From NCBI RefSeq assembly GCF_004379255.2, contig NC_056032.1:28927322-28991321 (forward strand): 64,000 nt of DNA, written 5' to 3'. Of the stretch, positions 8,929-18,533 are shown piece after piece. The position numbers were made by a program, and so were the translations under genes. The notes beneath the pieces were generated by a model. The model saw nothing but the letters and a program-made list of their open reading frames with translations. It did no database searches and was not told the origin of the DNA. The stretch comes from Salvia splendens. Its lineage: Eukaryota; Streptophyta; Magnoliopsida; Lamiales; Lamiaceae. Position 1 is the stretch's first letter. Every line of letters starts with the position of its first letter.

Positions 8929-11627
8929 TTATATACTCTATTTCATCGGTAGGAAATATGCCAGCAAACCTGTAGACAAAGCATCCTCAGATGCTGTTCA
9001 TTGCATACAAATGTGGCAGGGATATGGATTCCTTCTCTTATATGCTGAGCTACATAGTAATGACCTCTTAAATAATGTTAAGATAGTAATTGGGGTAAAG
9101 TTTGGTATGTGATATGTTCCAATAAGAGTAGTCACTAAAACAATGTCACTTTCTAGGGAACTTCCTCCATCATTTTACTTGATAGTCAATGCCTGTACCT
9201 CACTTACTATATTACGTATAGGTTTGCATATGGTTGTCATATGTCTTATTATATAGGACAGTGCAGACTATTTTTCATCATCAAGGAACACACTGAGTCA
9301 TCAAGTGCTTATTCTTAAGATCGTTGCTTCTGTATTATATATTTGCAAGTAGACCCACCTGTAACCTCTGAGAGTTTACCGGTGTTGTTACCATCATGAG
9401 AAACTTATTCTTGAACATGTGACGGTTAATATTCGATGCAAACTAGTAGAGCTCTTACCAATTGAACTATTCTTATGAAAAATTAAGCTCTTTGATGCCC
9501 TTAGTTTTTGTGCTATGAATACAAATTGACTTTTCACCCTTGAAAATGGTTGACGTCTAATCAGGAATAAGCAGAAGATAAGGATGATGGAGGCTACAAT
9601 TGCTAAAGCTAAGTCATGCCCTGTGGACTGTAATAATGTTGATAAAAAGTTTAGACAGCTGGTAGACTTGACAGAAGATGAAGCTAATTTCCACATGAAG
9701 CAGAGTGCCTTTCTCTATAAACTTGCAGTTCAAACAATGCCAAAGAGTCTCCATTGTTTATCGATGAGATTAACGGTCGAGTATTTCAGATCTTTTGACA
9801 TTGATGACAAAATGGTCGAGAAATTTGTCAATCCAGCATTGCACCACTACGTCATCTTCTCCAAGAATGTACTTGCATCATCTGTAGCTATCAATTCAAC
9901 TGTAGCACATGCACAAGTACAGCTTCCATCTTCGGTTCTCTCTCCTTTTTTGTATCTATATCCCTTTTTTTAATTCCATACTTTCTTTTGCTATTTGGAT
10001 TATTGTTTCGTTACTGAAGGCGTTATAAATTTGCAGGGAAGTGAGAAACTGGTTTTCCATCTACTGACTGACAAGGAAAACTTTTTTGCTATGAAGTTAT
10101 GGTTTTTCAGAAACAAGTATGCGGATGCTGCTGTTCAGGTTCTGAACATTGAGAACCTTAAGTTGTATAATTATCACAAGGCGGCACCATTTCATCTGTC
10201 ATTGCCTGAAATCTTTCGAGTTTCATTTCGGAGGGTTGATAAACTATCTTCTACTCATTTTAGAACACAATACATATCAATGTTTTCGGAATCATTCTAC
10301 TTCCTTCCTGAGATATTTCCATCACTAGAAAAAGTTGTGGTCTTGAGTGATGATGTTATTGTTCAGAGAGACTTGTCAGCCCTCTGGAACCTTGACATGG
10401 GGGAGAAAGTGAATGGTGCTGTGCAGTTGTGTGCAGTGAAGCTCTTTGACCTGAAATCTCATTTGCTAAGCCGTAAATTTGATGAAAATTCTTGTGCCTG
10501 GACATCTGGAGTAAATATTATTGATTTATTGACGTGGAGGGTGCAGAATCTTACTGGAAGATATCAGAGGTTGATGGATGAGGTGAGTGCCTAGATGTTT
10601 TAACTTGTTTGAATTACTTTGTTGTATTGCTTCACGTCAGAATGCCTTGTTATCTAATAAAAAGACATACTTACAATTTAGAAATATGACTAAATATATA
10701 TGAAGAAAATAGTGTTAGGCCAATGCACCAACTAGAATCCATAAAAAAGTACTACTTATGATTTTCTGCTTTGCATCATAATGTCTTGTCTATAGTGAAT
10801 TCCTTACTCATGACGGAAAACACAAGCAATTGGACATCTAAACTGAGGCTAGGTTTATAATTTTGACAAAGACTTGCCAAATAGGAAGTACATGAGTGAA
10901 GGGGAAAACAATAAAGCAAGAAAGTATAGAGATGGAGAATCAATGAAAAAGAAAACAAGGAGAAATTGCAAGATTAAATACCTAAGAGAATGTTTGTTAT
11001 GATGTCATTAGCATGACAACCATAAAGTCATTTTATGTTATGTGTCTGTCTGTAAATATACAATGGTGTCCAAAATGTATGCCTACATGGGTTCGGAATA
11101 TTAGCCTCCCCCTTTTGAAAATGTAGATACTTATATAAATATTGCTCACCTTATTTCTTATTTATTATTCTAGTAGGTGAATCAGGATAATAACTGATTT
11201 TTTAACAAGGGTGGCGTACTAAATTCTGCCCCTTCGCAATTGGTAGTTCTATCATGTCTTGAATAACACATTTTCACATGCATGCATTTCTCTTTATTGT
11301 GACCCGGGAGTATTCTAAACAATTTCCCTATTTTGATGTTGGGAGTAGCTGAAGGAAGATGAGCATTTATCTGAAACTACTGGTCTTAGTGCTGGCCTAC
11401 TCACCTTTGACAGTCTAGTATATCCTCTTGAGGATAGTTGGATCTTACCTGGTCTTGGGTATAACTATGGAATTGATTTGGAAGACCTGGAAACAGCAGC
11501 AATATTACATTTTGACGGGAGCATGAAGCCGTGGCTTGATCTTGGCATCCCCAGGTACAAAAGATATTGGAGGAAGTTTCTGAACCCACAGAATCAGTTC
11601 TTGAGTGATTGTAATGTGAATCCGTAG
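6001..11627 (+). CDS. GAUT7: GAUT7-like galacturonosyltransferase family protein (GT8)
   Basis: Ten coding exons: 6001-6157, 6257-6288, 6380-6427, 6679-6738, 7675-7720, 7833-7873, 7962-8260, 9565-9916, 10037-10582, 11349-11627. They join in phase to 619 codons plus stop, the length I recall for Arabidopsis GAUT7. It is a type II Golgi protein: a basic KRRWR stretch precedes a transmembrane segment at residues 21-44, followed by a variable stem, the YGSYCLWR region, then a GT8 domain with VVVLSDDVIVQRDLS (near residue 449) and LHFDGSMKPWLDLGIP (near 580). Known biology: GAUT7 anchors GAUT1 in the Golgi homogalacturonan:galacturonosyltransferase complex that builds pectin, with little or no activity of its own. 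The DDD-type metal site of active relatives is SDD here, compatible with an accessory role. The exon 5 donor at 7721 was chosen over 7732 because only it keeps the frame. Intron 7 (8261-9564) contains TA microsatellites and a small insertion. Confidence 0.93.
8556..8603. repeat. (TA)n microsatellite in GAUT7 intron 7
   Basis: Uninterrupted TA dinucleotide run of about 24 units. Together with 8889-8925 it brackets a 285-bp insertion. Confidence 0.95.
8604..8888. mobile_element. Putative MITE inserted in a TA microsatellite
   Basis: Non-coding 285-bp segment between two TA runs. Its ends are imperfect inverted repeats reading inwards from the microsatellite: TATAGGGTTTTGATCCAT on the left and, complemented, TATAGGAAAATGATCAAT on the right. 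Interior has repeated GACCT(A/C)A and GTCATT words in both orientations. Micron-type elements of rice insert in TA microsatellites in this way; that family link is an inference. Confidence 0.5.
8889..8925. repeat. (TA)n microsatellite in GAUT7 intron 7
   Basis: Second TA run of about 18 units, directly after the insertion at 8604-8888. Confidence 0.95.
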
Positions 11628-13282
11628 AAGTGATATTGCTGCTTGCTTATGAAAACCAGAGGTGAAAAGACTTGAGAGTACATATAGCAAAACCAGATTT
11701 CAGTTTAATGAGGTGCTGAAAAAGCGGCATCAAATATCAAGAGCATGCTTTTTCTGATGAGTTGGGTTGCAAAAGAAGAACATTTGTTTTGAAGTTAGGT
11801 GGTTCCATTGTTGAAGGTAAGAGGAGTCTAAATTTTCTGAGTTGCTAAGTTGAACAATTAATCAAGTTACTCATGCCTATCTATTAGCGTGAGCATAGAG
11901 TTAACGTCAGAGTCGAGCTGTGGTAACTGGGAGAGAGCGATATTAAGTTGTATCTTTCACATTTCTTTGCCTGTGGAAGGATTAGCATTCATGAAACCGG
12001 GAAGCCGGCTGAAAACAAGTACACGTATTATATTTGAATTACCGTTTTGAGCAAAACATTGGTTTGCTTGCTTTTGGGTTATGTCTGCAGCATGCATCTC
12101 ACTGGCCATCACATCTGTTACTAATTGTATAAAATTATCGTGTGTGTGAGTTGGCCAAGCGGTAGAGAGATTATTTATTATTATTGTTTATTAATTGGCA
12201 GAATATATTCAGTGCACCGGAACTGGATTTACATTCAGTTGGACTGGAAGGGTATTATAATTGGTGATATAACGGAGTAATTGTTATGGCACCCGCAACA
12301 CAGCCCTAAGCTGGCTTGGTAAGCCACGGGCGAGCCAGCGCTGAGTGTGGCCCATCTTGCCAAGGGGGCTCGCGCATGGTGAAGGCTGGTGAGCCAGCGT
12401 GCTACGAATGTATTGTCTCTTAATTAAGAGATGGAGTAAAAAGTGTTATGGGGCCATTAATAATGAATAGAAATGACAGATAAGAAACCGTGCTGGTAGT
12501 GACCTTGAATTATGATTTGTAATTGGGGATGAACTAAAATGGGATGATTCGAAAGTAAGGAGGATTTTATAATATTGCATAGAGAGAGAGTAAGTGTTAG
12601 TACTACCAAAATGAAAATGTTGGGAAAGTGAGATAGTGACGTCGCCCCTACTTTACCAATAAAAATGAGAGAGGTTTAGGCAACAATCTGAGGTTTAAAT
12701 AGATGGGCGGTTATGTAGAAGAAATATGTAAATATAGATGGGGGGGCAGAGAGAGACAGAAAGAGTTAATACACTCAGCTTCTAACTCTATCCGCCACCT
12801 GTAGTTTGACCCGGACTTGTGCAGAAAAGCGTGAACATAGAGCATAGCATAGCATAGCAACTTTGAAATCGCGATCTTCATGTATACACCCCAAACCCAC
12901 ACCTACCACATTTCAAATTACTATTAAATAAACACATCATCCCAGATTATAATTTTATTCATTCACAAATAGTGTGAACCTTTTTGTGATTAGTGATTAT
13001 ATTAGAGATTACACGTTAACGAAAAGTATTAGGAGTAAGGACAACTCATTTCAACTAATGAAAATGAACATCAAATTTCATTTGCCGAAATCAAATAAGA
13101 CGAGAAATGAATATGAATTTAAAGCATGATAGTATAGTCTGTATTAAATAGGTGTAGGTGTAGGTGTAGGTGGGAGCAGCCGTCAAAAAATTAAGATCCG
13201 CGATCTGGTATTAGTAGGCGATCCAATCCAATGGATATTACTTGTTAGGTCGATCATCAATCCATCATAGTAGCAGCAATTG
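11628..13282. other. GAUT7 3' region, intergenic DNA and LEA_2 upstream region
   Basis: The first 200-300 bp are likely GAUT7 3' UTR. Between about 12290 and 12415 is a GC-rich patch (CACCCGCAACACAGCCC, GGGCGAGCCAGCG, GGGGGCTCGCGC) resembling the GC-rich ends of Harbinger-type MITEs, but no complete terminal repeats were found. From 13155 there is a short GTGTAGGTGTAGGTG repeat. No other gene is visible. Confidence 0.4.
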
Positions 13283-13906
13283 ATGGAGACAGAATCATCC
13301 TCGACAAAGCTGATGGAGGCCAACTCGCCCAAATCCCCCGGCCGCAGACGGAGATGCATCTGCCTCTCCGCGACCGCAGCAGCCCTTCTGGCCCTGGGCC
13401 TCCTCCTCCTCCTAATCCTCGGCCTCACCGTCTTCAAGGCCCGGCGCCCCACCACGCGGGTGGACTCCGTGGCCCTGGACGACCTGGACTTCTCGGTCGA
13501 CCTCGCCCGCCTCCGCGTGGTGGTGAACGTGAGCCTGGCCATAGGCATCACCATCCACAACCCGAACCGCGTCGGCTTCAAGTACCACAACGGCACGGCC
13601 CTCCTCCGCCACCGCGGCAACGAAATCGGGGAGGTCCCCGTCCCGGCCGGGAGGATCGGGGAGCGGGACACGCGCTCCCTCAACCTCACCCTCGCCCTGA
13701 TGGCCGACCGCATCGTCTCGGACTCGACCCTGTTCAACGACGTCGTTTCCGGGACTTTGCCAATCCAGGCGTACGTGAAGCTATCCGGGAAGGTGAGGAT
13801 AGTGTTGAGCATTCATGTGGCCACGTATTCGACCTGTGATGTGGATGTCATACTCACCAATCGGACTCTTTCGAATCTCAAGTGTCATTACAGGACCAAC
13901 ATCTGA
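13283..13906 (+). CDS. NDR1/HIN1-like LEA_2 domain protein
   Basis: Single-exon gene, 207 codons plus stop. Residues 1-28 are polar and basic and end RRRRCICLS; residues 29-51 form a Leu-rich transmembrane segment; the rest is a LEA_2 (LEA14-type, immunoglobulin-like) domain, with VNVSLAIGITIHNPNRVGFKY and ALLRHRGNEIGEVPVPAGRI as the typical beta-strand text. Several N-glycosylation sequons (NVS, NGT, NLT, NRT) fit a lumenal/apoplastic C-terminus. Family members are plasma-membrane proteins of defence and stress responses (NDR1/HIN1-like); the exact role here is unknown. The start is the ATG at 13283; an upstream in-frame TTG is not used. The 5' two thirds are extremely rich in G/C-ending codons, unlike the other genes in the window except the CML gene. 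Confidence 0.85.
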   Translation: METESSSTKLMEANSPKSPGRRRRCICLSATAAALLALGLLLLLILGLTVFKARRPTTRVDSVALDDLDFSVDLARLRVVVNVSLAIGITIHNPNRVGFKYHNGTALLRHRGNEIGEVPVPAGRIGERDTRSLNLTLALMADRIVSDSTLFNDVVSGTLPIQAYVKLSGKVRIVLSIHVATYSTCDVDVILTNRTLSNLKCHYRTNI

Positions 13907-14750
13907 TTCTGTTTTTCTTGCTTTAATAAATTAAATTATATTAGATTAGATTGAGATACACTGTTAATAATAGAGGTTATACTACTTTTACATTCTCTAT
14001 TTTGTTCTACTGGCCCTCTTTTATTATATGCCAATTTATACTGTTTTTTTTCTTTTCTTAAAGTGATGCAATTATTATAGCCATCGTCATTTGCAAATTG
14101 CACAACCATCTCTTTCTTCTATCTTTAATCACACACTAGCTTTATGCCTTCATCGCAAAATTCGTGCTCGTCTGCGTTGGAAAGGAATGAAAAGAATATG
14201 TATGACTCAAGAAAATAATCAAGAGTATAACTAGAAAGGAAGCCAAAGATAATGGAATTATAAATAAATTGTTTACTTTCTGTCTTTCTTTGTTAACTAG
14301 AAAGGAAGTCAAAGATAATGGAATTATAAATAAATAAATTGAACACGATATAAAAGAGTTAGATGGATTAAAGTGAGTACATTTCTTTTCGATATGTATT
14401 TTCTGAAAATAATACTCCCTCCGTTCTTTTATATTCGGGTTTTAAGAAATGTTAAAAAAATAGATGAAAAAAATAAGTGAAATATGAGTTTCACTTGTAT
14501 ATATTAGTTTTAAATGATATGGGAGTGGAATGAGTTGGTGAAATATGAGACCTTTTTACCATTTATGGTAATTATGAACCGGGACTCCTATTTGCGGACA
14601 GACCAAAATGAAAAAATGGGACTCCTATCTGCGGACAGGTGGAATAAATAGTTAAAGTGGATGAAAAGTATAGTAAGAGAGAGAATAATGTAAAAGAGAG
14701 TCTCATCTATAGTAATTTCTTACTTTATTTTTTCCTTTTTTACTAATTAT
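13907..14750. other. Intergenic DNA with MITE remnants
   Basis: AT-rich. A Stowaway-like left end (TACTCCCTCCGTTC at 14413) has no clear partner; near 14575-14642 the phrase GGGACTCCTAT(T/C)TGCGGACAG occurs twice. A near repeat of AACTAGAAAGGAAG(C/T)CAAAGATAATGG occurs at about 14229 and 14296. No gene seen. Confidence 0.4.
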
Positions 14751-14955
14751 TACTTCCCCCGTCTCATAATAGATCTCATACTTTCCTTTTTAGTTTGTCC
14801 CATAAAAGATGTCACATTTCATATTTTGGGAAAAAAATTTCTCTCACATTAATATAAAGTACTATTTTCTCTCTCCGCCTAACACACAAAATAACATCTC
14901 CTAAATTCATGTGTCATTTCCCAAGTATGTCATCTATTATGAGACGGAGGGAGTA
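14751..14955. mobile_element. Stowaway MITE
   Basis: Ends TACTTCCCCCGTCTC and GAGACGGAGGGAGTA, flanked by TA; inner arms ATAATAGATCTCATAC / GTATGTCATCTATTAT complementary. Confidence 0.9.
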
Positions 14956-15543
14956 TCATTTTCACAAAGCATATGAAAAAAAATATATGTATCAGTTAAG
15001 TTGGACAAACGGAGTACATTATAGTCTTTACAATATTATAAGATACAAAATCAAGAAGAATACATACAAGAAGAACTAACACATTTAGAAAGAGGTGAAA
15101 AAGTACAAAACAATTACAAGGGAATATAATGAGATCTAAAGGATCAATTTAGAACAAGCACGGATCTCATGAGTGACAAATACTTTTATCAAAGATTGCT
15201 TTGCAGGTAAGAATTGTAACTTTTACCAAGAACCAACACACGACCGACCCTAGGTCTAGCCAAACCAAACATCACTTCCACGACGAACAAAGACAGTAAC
15301 ACTCTTGAACCTCACACAAAGACAATATCTCAAGTTCATGCTTTCACGGCCAGTCTTTGTGATTGTTTAACCCCTGAGGTTGAACCCCACTAAGAGCACA
15401 AGAACTTTCAAGATTTTAAATTTCAAATTTCACCATTAATAATATAATAATACTATGCTTATTACACTTCGAACTTAATTAATTTTTAGTTTTATGGAGT
15501 AGTACAATTTTGGAATTGTAAATTAAATTGTTATATTCTATTG
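14956..15543. other. Intergenic DNA, unidentified
   Basis: No gene recognised. The moderately GC-richer stretch 15130-15410 (CACACGACCGACCCTAGG, CACGGCCAGTC) may belong to an old transposon that also left the hAT remnant just downstream, but shows no readable frame. Confidence 0.3.
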
Positions 15544-15830
15544 AATAATGATCCGACGGCTAGGAAAGATCTATTGCTAGTTATGATGTCGAAGTTAACG
15601 ACTAGTTTGATTGAGATGATACTAACCTTTTCGGTTGCGATAATTTCTATCGAGAGAGTATTTTTTTCAATGAAATATATTATGATAAATTTGTGAAATA
15701 GACAATTGAATTAGTGATAATTTAATTGCATATAGTGAAGAAAAATATTTTTTTTAAAAAAGACAATAAAATTATTTTTCAACGATTTCAAGGCATGGCG
15801 ACTCATCGAAAACATCTACAATCTAGCGTA
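15544..15830 (+). pseudogene. hAT transposase C-terminal remnant (dimerisation domain)
   Basis: The plus frame from 15547 reads NDPTARKDLLLVMMSKL, then ILTFSVAIISIERVFFSMKYI, corresponding to the LPVATATVERSFSAMKYIKN signature of the hAT dimerisation domain in zf-TTF-type plant hAT transposases. After several stops a second piece, LIAYSEEKYFF, matches LIAYVEKDIF, and STISRHGDSSK matches the RFQ.M..RR end. Too decayed to function; no terminal repeats located. Confidence 0.65.
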
Positions 15831-16341
15831 AAAGTTGTAAGGATATTATTATCTTATTTTAAAATTTCAGTACCAACCTATTAAAATTTATAGTTTTGTC
15901 ACTACTTGTAAAACGCCGCAACGGTACCGTTCCCTTGGCATGAAATGGATACCTAGAGTTAGGGATGCTCTAATTGACATATGAGGGGTACAACTAGGAA
16001 TGTCAGTGCAACCCACAACCTAAGATCTAAGTGGGGCTAACCTGAAACCTAATTGGTTGGACTTAGGTATAACTATTATTTATTCTTTTGTCTTGTTTGA
16101 CTACTAATTCGAAACATTGGTGATTTGTATAATATAACTAACTATAAAAAAAATTAACCTTAAGGTGTCCCCTCCTACAATTCTATAATTCCATTTTAGT
16201 AGTATATGGGTTAGATTTTATTAATATAGTAAATAAATAAATGCGCTAAAATTCGAATTAACTGTAATAAATATTTTGAAATCTAAAAACGTTAAGAAAT
16301 AAGTTTAGTTTTTATTTTATTTATATAAATTTTAAAATTAG
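15831..16341. other. AT-rich intergenic DNA
   Basis: No gene, terminal repeat or RNA gene is evident. Confidence 0.4.
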
Positions 16342-16893
16342 TACTTCATATGTTCTATAATAGATGTCACACTTTCATTTTTAGTTTATTCAACAAAAAA
16401 TGTCACATTTCTTTTTTAAGAAAAAAGTTAGTCTCTCATATTAATATAAATATAATATTCTCTTTCCACCTAACACACAAAACAACATCTCCTAAAATTT
16501 CATTCAATTACCAAGTGTGCCATCTAGGGGTGCAAATTTAGTTCTCGGGTATACCCGATCCCGACCCAATACCCGGCGGGTTTTGGGTACCCGAAACCCA
16601 AATATATGAGTTCGGGTACGGGTTTGGGTAGTTAATGTTAGGATTTTTCGAGTTTAGGGTACCCGAAAACCGTATTAGGGTACCCGACTAATACCCAATT
16701 AAACCCGATTAATTATGTATTTGTGATAAATATTTTTATTTAGTATATGGCATATTGCTTGTAGGGTAGATTAAGGATAAATTTATTTAATCGCATTTAC
16801 ATGTATGAATGCTTTTAGTATAATGCAACCTTTCTGATTCGGGTACCCGAATTTGCAGACCTACTGCTATCTATTATGGGACGGAGGGAATGT
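16342..16893. mobile_element. Stowaway MITE interrupted by a hAT-type MITE
   Basis: Left end TACTTCATATGTTC(T)ATAATAGATGTCACAC, right end ATCTATTATGGGACGGAGGGAA. The original element is split at about 16517-16524 by the 339-bp insertion listed next. Confidence 0.7.
16525..16863. mobile_element. hAT-type MITE nested in a Stowaway
   Basis: Ends TAGGGGTGCAAATTT and, complemented, TAGGTCTGCAAATTC, with repeated GGGTACCCGA words inside. Flanks GTGCCATC (16517-16524) and CTGCTATC (16864-16871) match at 6 of 8 bases, a decayed 8-bp hAT target duplication. Non-coding. Confidence 0.7.
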
Positions 16894-17347
16894 ATAATTA
16901 TATTTGAGTTTAAATATGAGTAGTTCATTAGGCTAGTCCAAGAACCTAAAGGTTGAAAATTTCCAACCAAATAAAGGCAGAAGCCGCACATTCCAAAGAC
17001 CTAAAATGGATGGGCCTTTGGCGGAGTTATTATTATATTGGGGTGATTTGGTCCGAAAAGGAATGGGCTTTGACAACGACAATCCAGTTGAAATTTTATG
17101 GTTAAAGTCGTTGTGTGTATGCTACTACTACTAAGTCTAATATAATGAAGGTGGCTGGCGGGCGCCGACAGCTTGTCATGTAGTATAATTGTAGAAGCGT
17201 TGACCGGTAGAAATGTAAAGGAGAAGAGAATAAATCGGAGAAACAATTGGCGTAGAATGCGCGTGATGGTTAGAAATCAATCGATAATATCATCGATCTC
17301 AGATCCAAGATGAATTAAACCAAACCAAACCAAACCAAAAATAAATA
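16894..17347 (+). promoter_or_regulatory. Upstream region and 5' UTR of the CML gene
   Basis: About 450 bp before the start codon. Just upstream of the ATG is a CCAAA repeat (about 17319-17340) in the presumed leader. No promoter element can be assigned with certainty. Confidence 0.4.
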
Positions 17348-17902
17348 ATGGAAAACGACGGGCAGTGCAAGGCAGGCGAGGGCGGGCGATCCTTCCGCCT
17401 CCGCAGCCCGAGCCTCAACTCGGTGCGGCTGCGGCGCATCTTCGACATCTTCGACAAGAACAACGACAGCATCATCACCGTGGACGAGCTGGGCCAGGCC
17501 CTTGCCCTTTTGGGCCTCCAGACGGACCAGGCCCAGCTCGACTCCATGGTGCAGAGCTATGTCCAGCCCGGCAACACCGGCCTCTCCTTTGACGACTTCC
17601 AGGCCCTCCACCGCTCCCTCGACGACGCCTTCTTCGGCCTGGCCGACGAGGCCGCGGAGGTGGACGACAAGCAGGAGGAGTACGACCTCACCGAGGCCTT
17701 CAAGGTCTTCGATGAGGACGGGGATGGATACATCTCCGCTACGGAGCTGCAGGTCGTGCTTAGCAAGCTCGGCCTGCAGGAGGGCACCGAGCTCGATCGG
17801 GTCGAGGAGATGATCTCGTCCGTCGATAAGAATCACGACGGACGGGTTGATTTCTTTGAGTTTAAGGATATGATGCGCAACGTCATTGTCCCTTCATCCT
17901 AG
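17348..17902 (+). CDS. CML42: Calmodulin-like protein, CML42/43 type
   Basis: Intronless, 184 codons plus stop. After a SFRLRSPSLNS motif typical of CML42, EF-hand 1 lies at residues 36-47 (DKNNDSIITVDE), a degenerate EF-hand 2 at about 74-85 (QPGNTGLSFDDF), EF-hand 3 at 122-133 (DEDGDGYISATE) and EF-hand 4 at 160-171 (DKNHDGRVDFFE). The end MMRNVIVPSS matches CML42. Three loops should bind calcium. The conserved Gly at loop position 6 of EF-1 is Ser, which may weaken that site. Arabidopsis CML42 acts in trichome branching and in defence/jasmonate signalling; the function here is by homology. Codon use is very GC-rich in the third position, ending with a more AT-rich last 60 bp. GFFG..D and QPGN anchors make the subgroup assignment fairly secure. 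Confidence 0.9.
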   Translation: MENDGQCKAGEGGRSFRLRSPSLNSVRLRRIFDIFDKNNDSIITVDELGQALALLGLQTDQAQLDSMVQSYVQPGNTGLSFDDFQALHRSLDDAFFGLADEAAEVDDKQEEYDLTEAFKVFDEDGDGYISATELQVVLSKLGLQEGTELDRVEEMISSVDKNHDGRVDFFEFKDMMRNVIVPSS

Positions 17903-18199
17903 ACTTCATTTCTTTTTTTTGCTAATAAACTATTATACTACTAAATTTTTTCTTGTTGATGTTTTAGTTATGTGTCCTTCTCTCTCTGTTTTGTGCCTTG
18001 TTGGTAATGGTAATGCGAGGAATTTGCATCCATTTCATTTAATCTATATATGTTGTAACTTGTAAGAGCTACCCTATTCGTATATATATGTGTGTGTGTT
18101 TTTCTACATTTTGTAAGATGATATAGAGATGGCCAAAATGGAATTGAATTACTTTGTGTATGGAGCATCAAACTATATTCTCAATTTTGTTACAAAACA
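17903..18199. other. CML 3' region and spacer
   Basis: Probable 3' UTR (TAATAAAC near 17921) followed by AT-rich spacer up to the copia target site. Confidence 0.4.
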
Positions 18200-18204
18200 C
18201 TCTT

Positions 18205-18524
18205 TAACAAACTTATAATGCAGCATTGCTGCGTTTGAAAGAGAGAAAGATATTTTGGAGAATTTGAATATATTTTCGTATTGATTGAATTGAGAAAGTA
18301 CAACCAGATACACCACCTTATATACTATGATGTTGGTGGTGTAGATGCAACGAGAACACATGATAACAACTTCATGTAACTAACAAACTAACTCAACTCT
18401 CTAACTAACTAACAACTAACTGCAGCTCAATGACAGCTGTATAAACGGCTTCCTTCACGTGTGATGAGTCGAGTTTCACGAGCTAAGTCGACGACGTTGA
18501 TGCATGGCAGTCTTCTTCTCTAAT
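18205..18524 (-). repeat. 3' LTR of the copia element
   Basis: 320 bp, closely similar to 22972-23284. It differs by small indels, e.g. an extra AACTAAC unit near 18410 and two bases near 18243, plus roughly a dozen substitutions judged by eye. Confidence 0.93.
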
Positions 18525-18533
18525 AGTCCTCCC

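Noticed and set aside
12144..12175. tRNA-like D-arm text (GTTGGCCAAGCGGTAGAG)
   Set aside because: No matching acceptor stem, anticodon arm or T-arm follows; the next bases are a TTATTATT run.
13354..13839. 161-codon Pro/Arg-rich ORF and a 209-codon antisense ORF over the LEA_2 gene
   Set aside because: Shadow frames of the GC-rich LEA_2 coding sequence; only the 13283-13906 frame has domain content.
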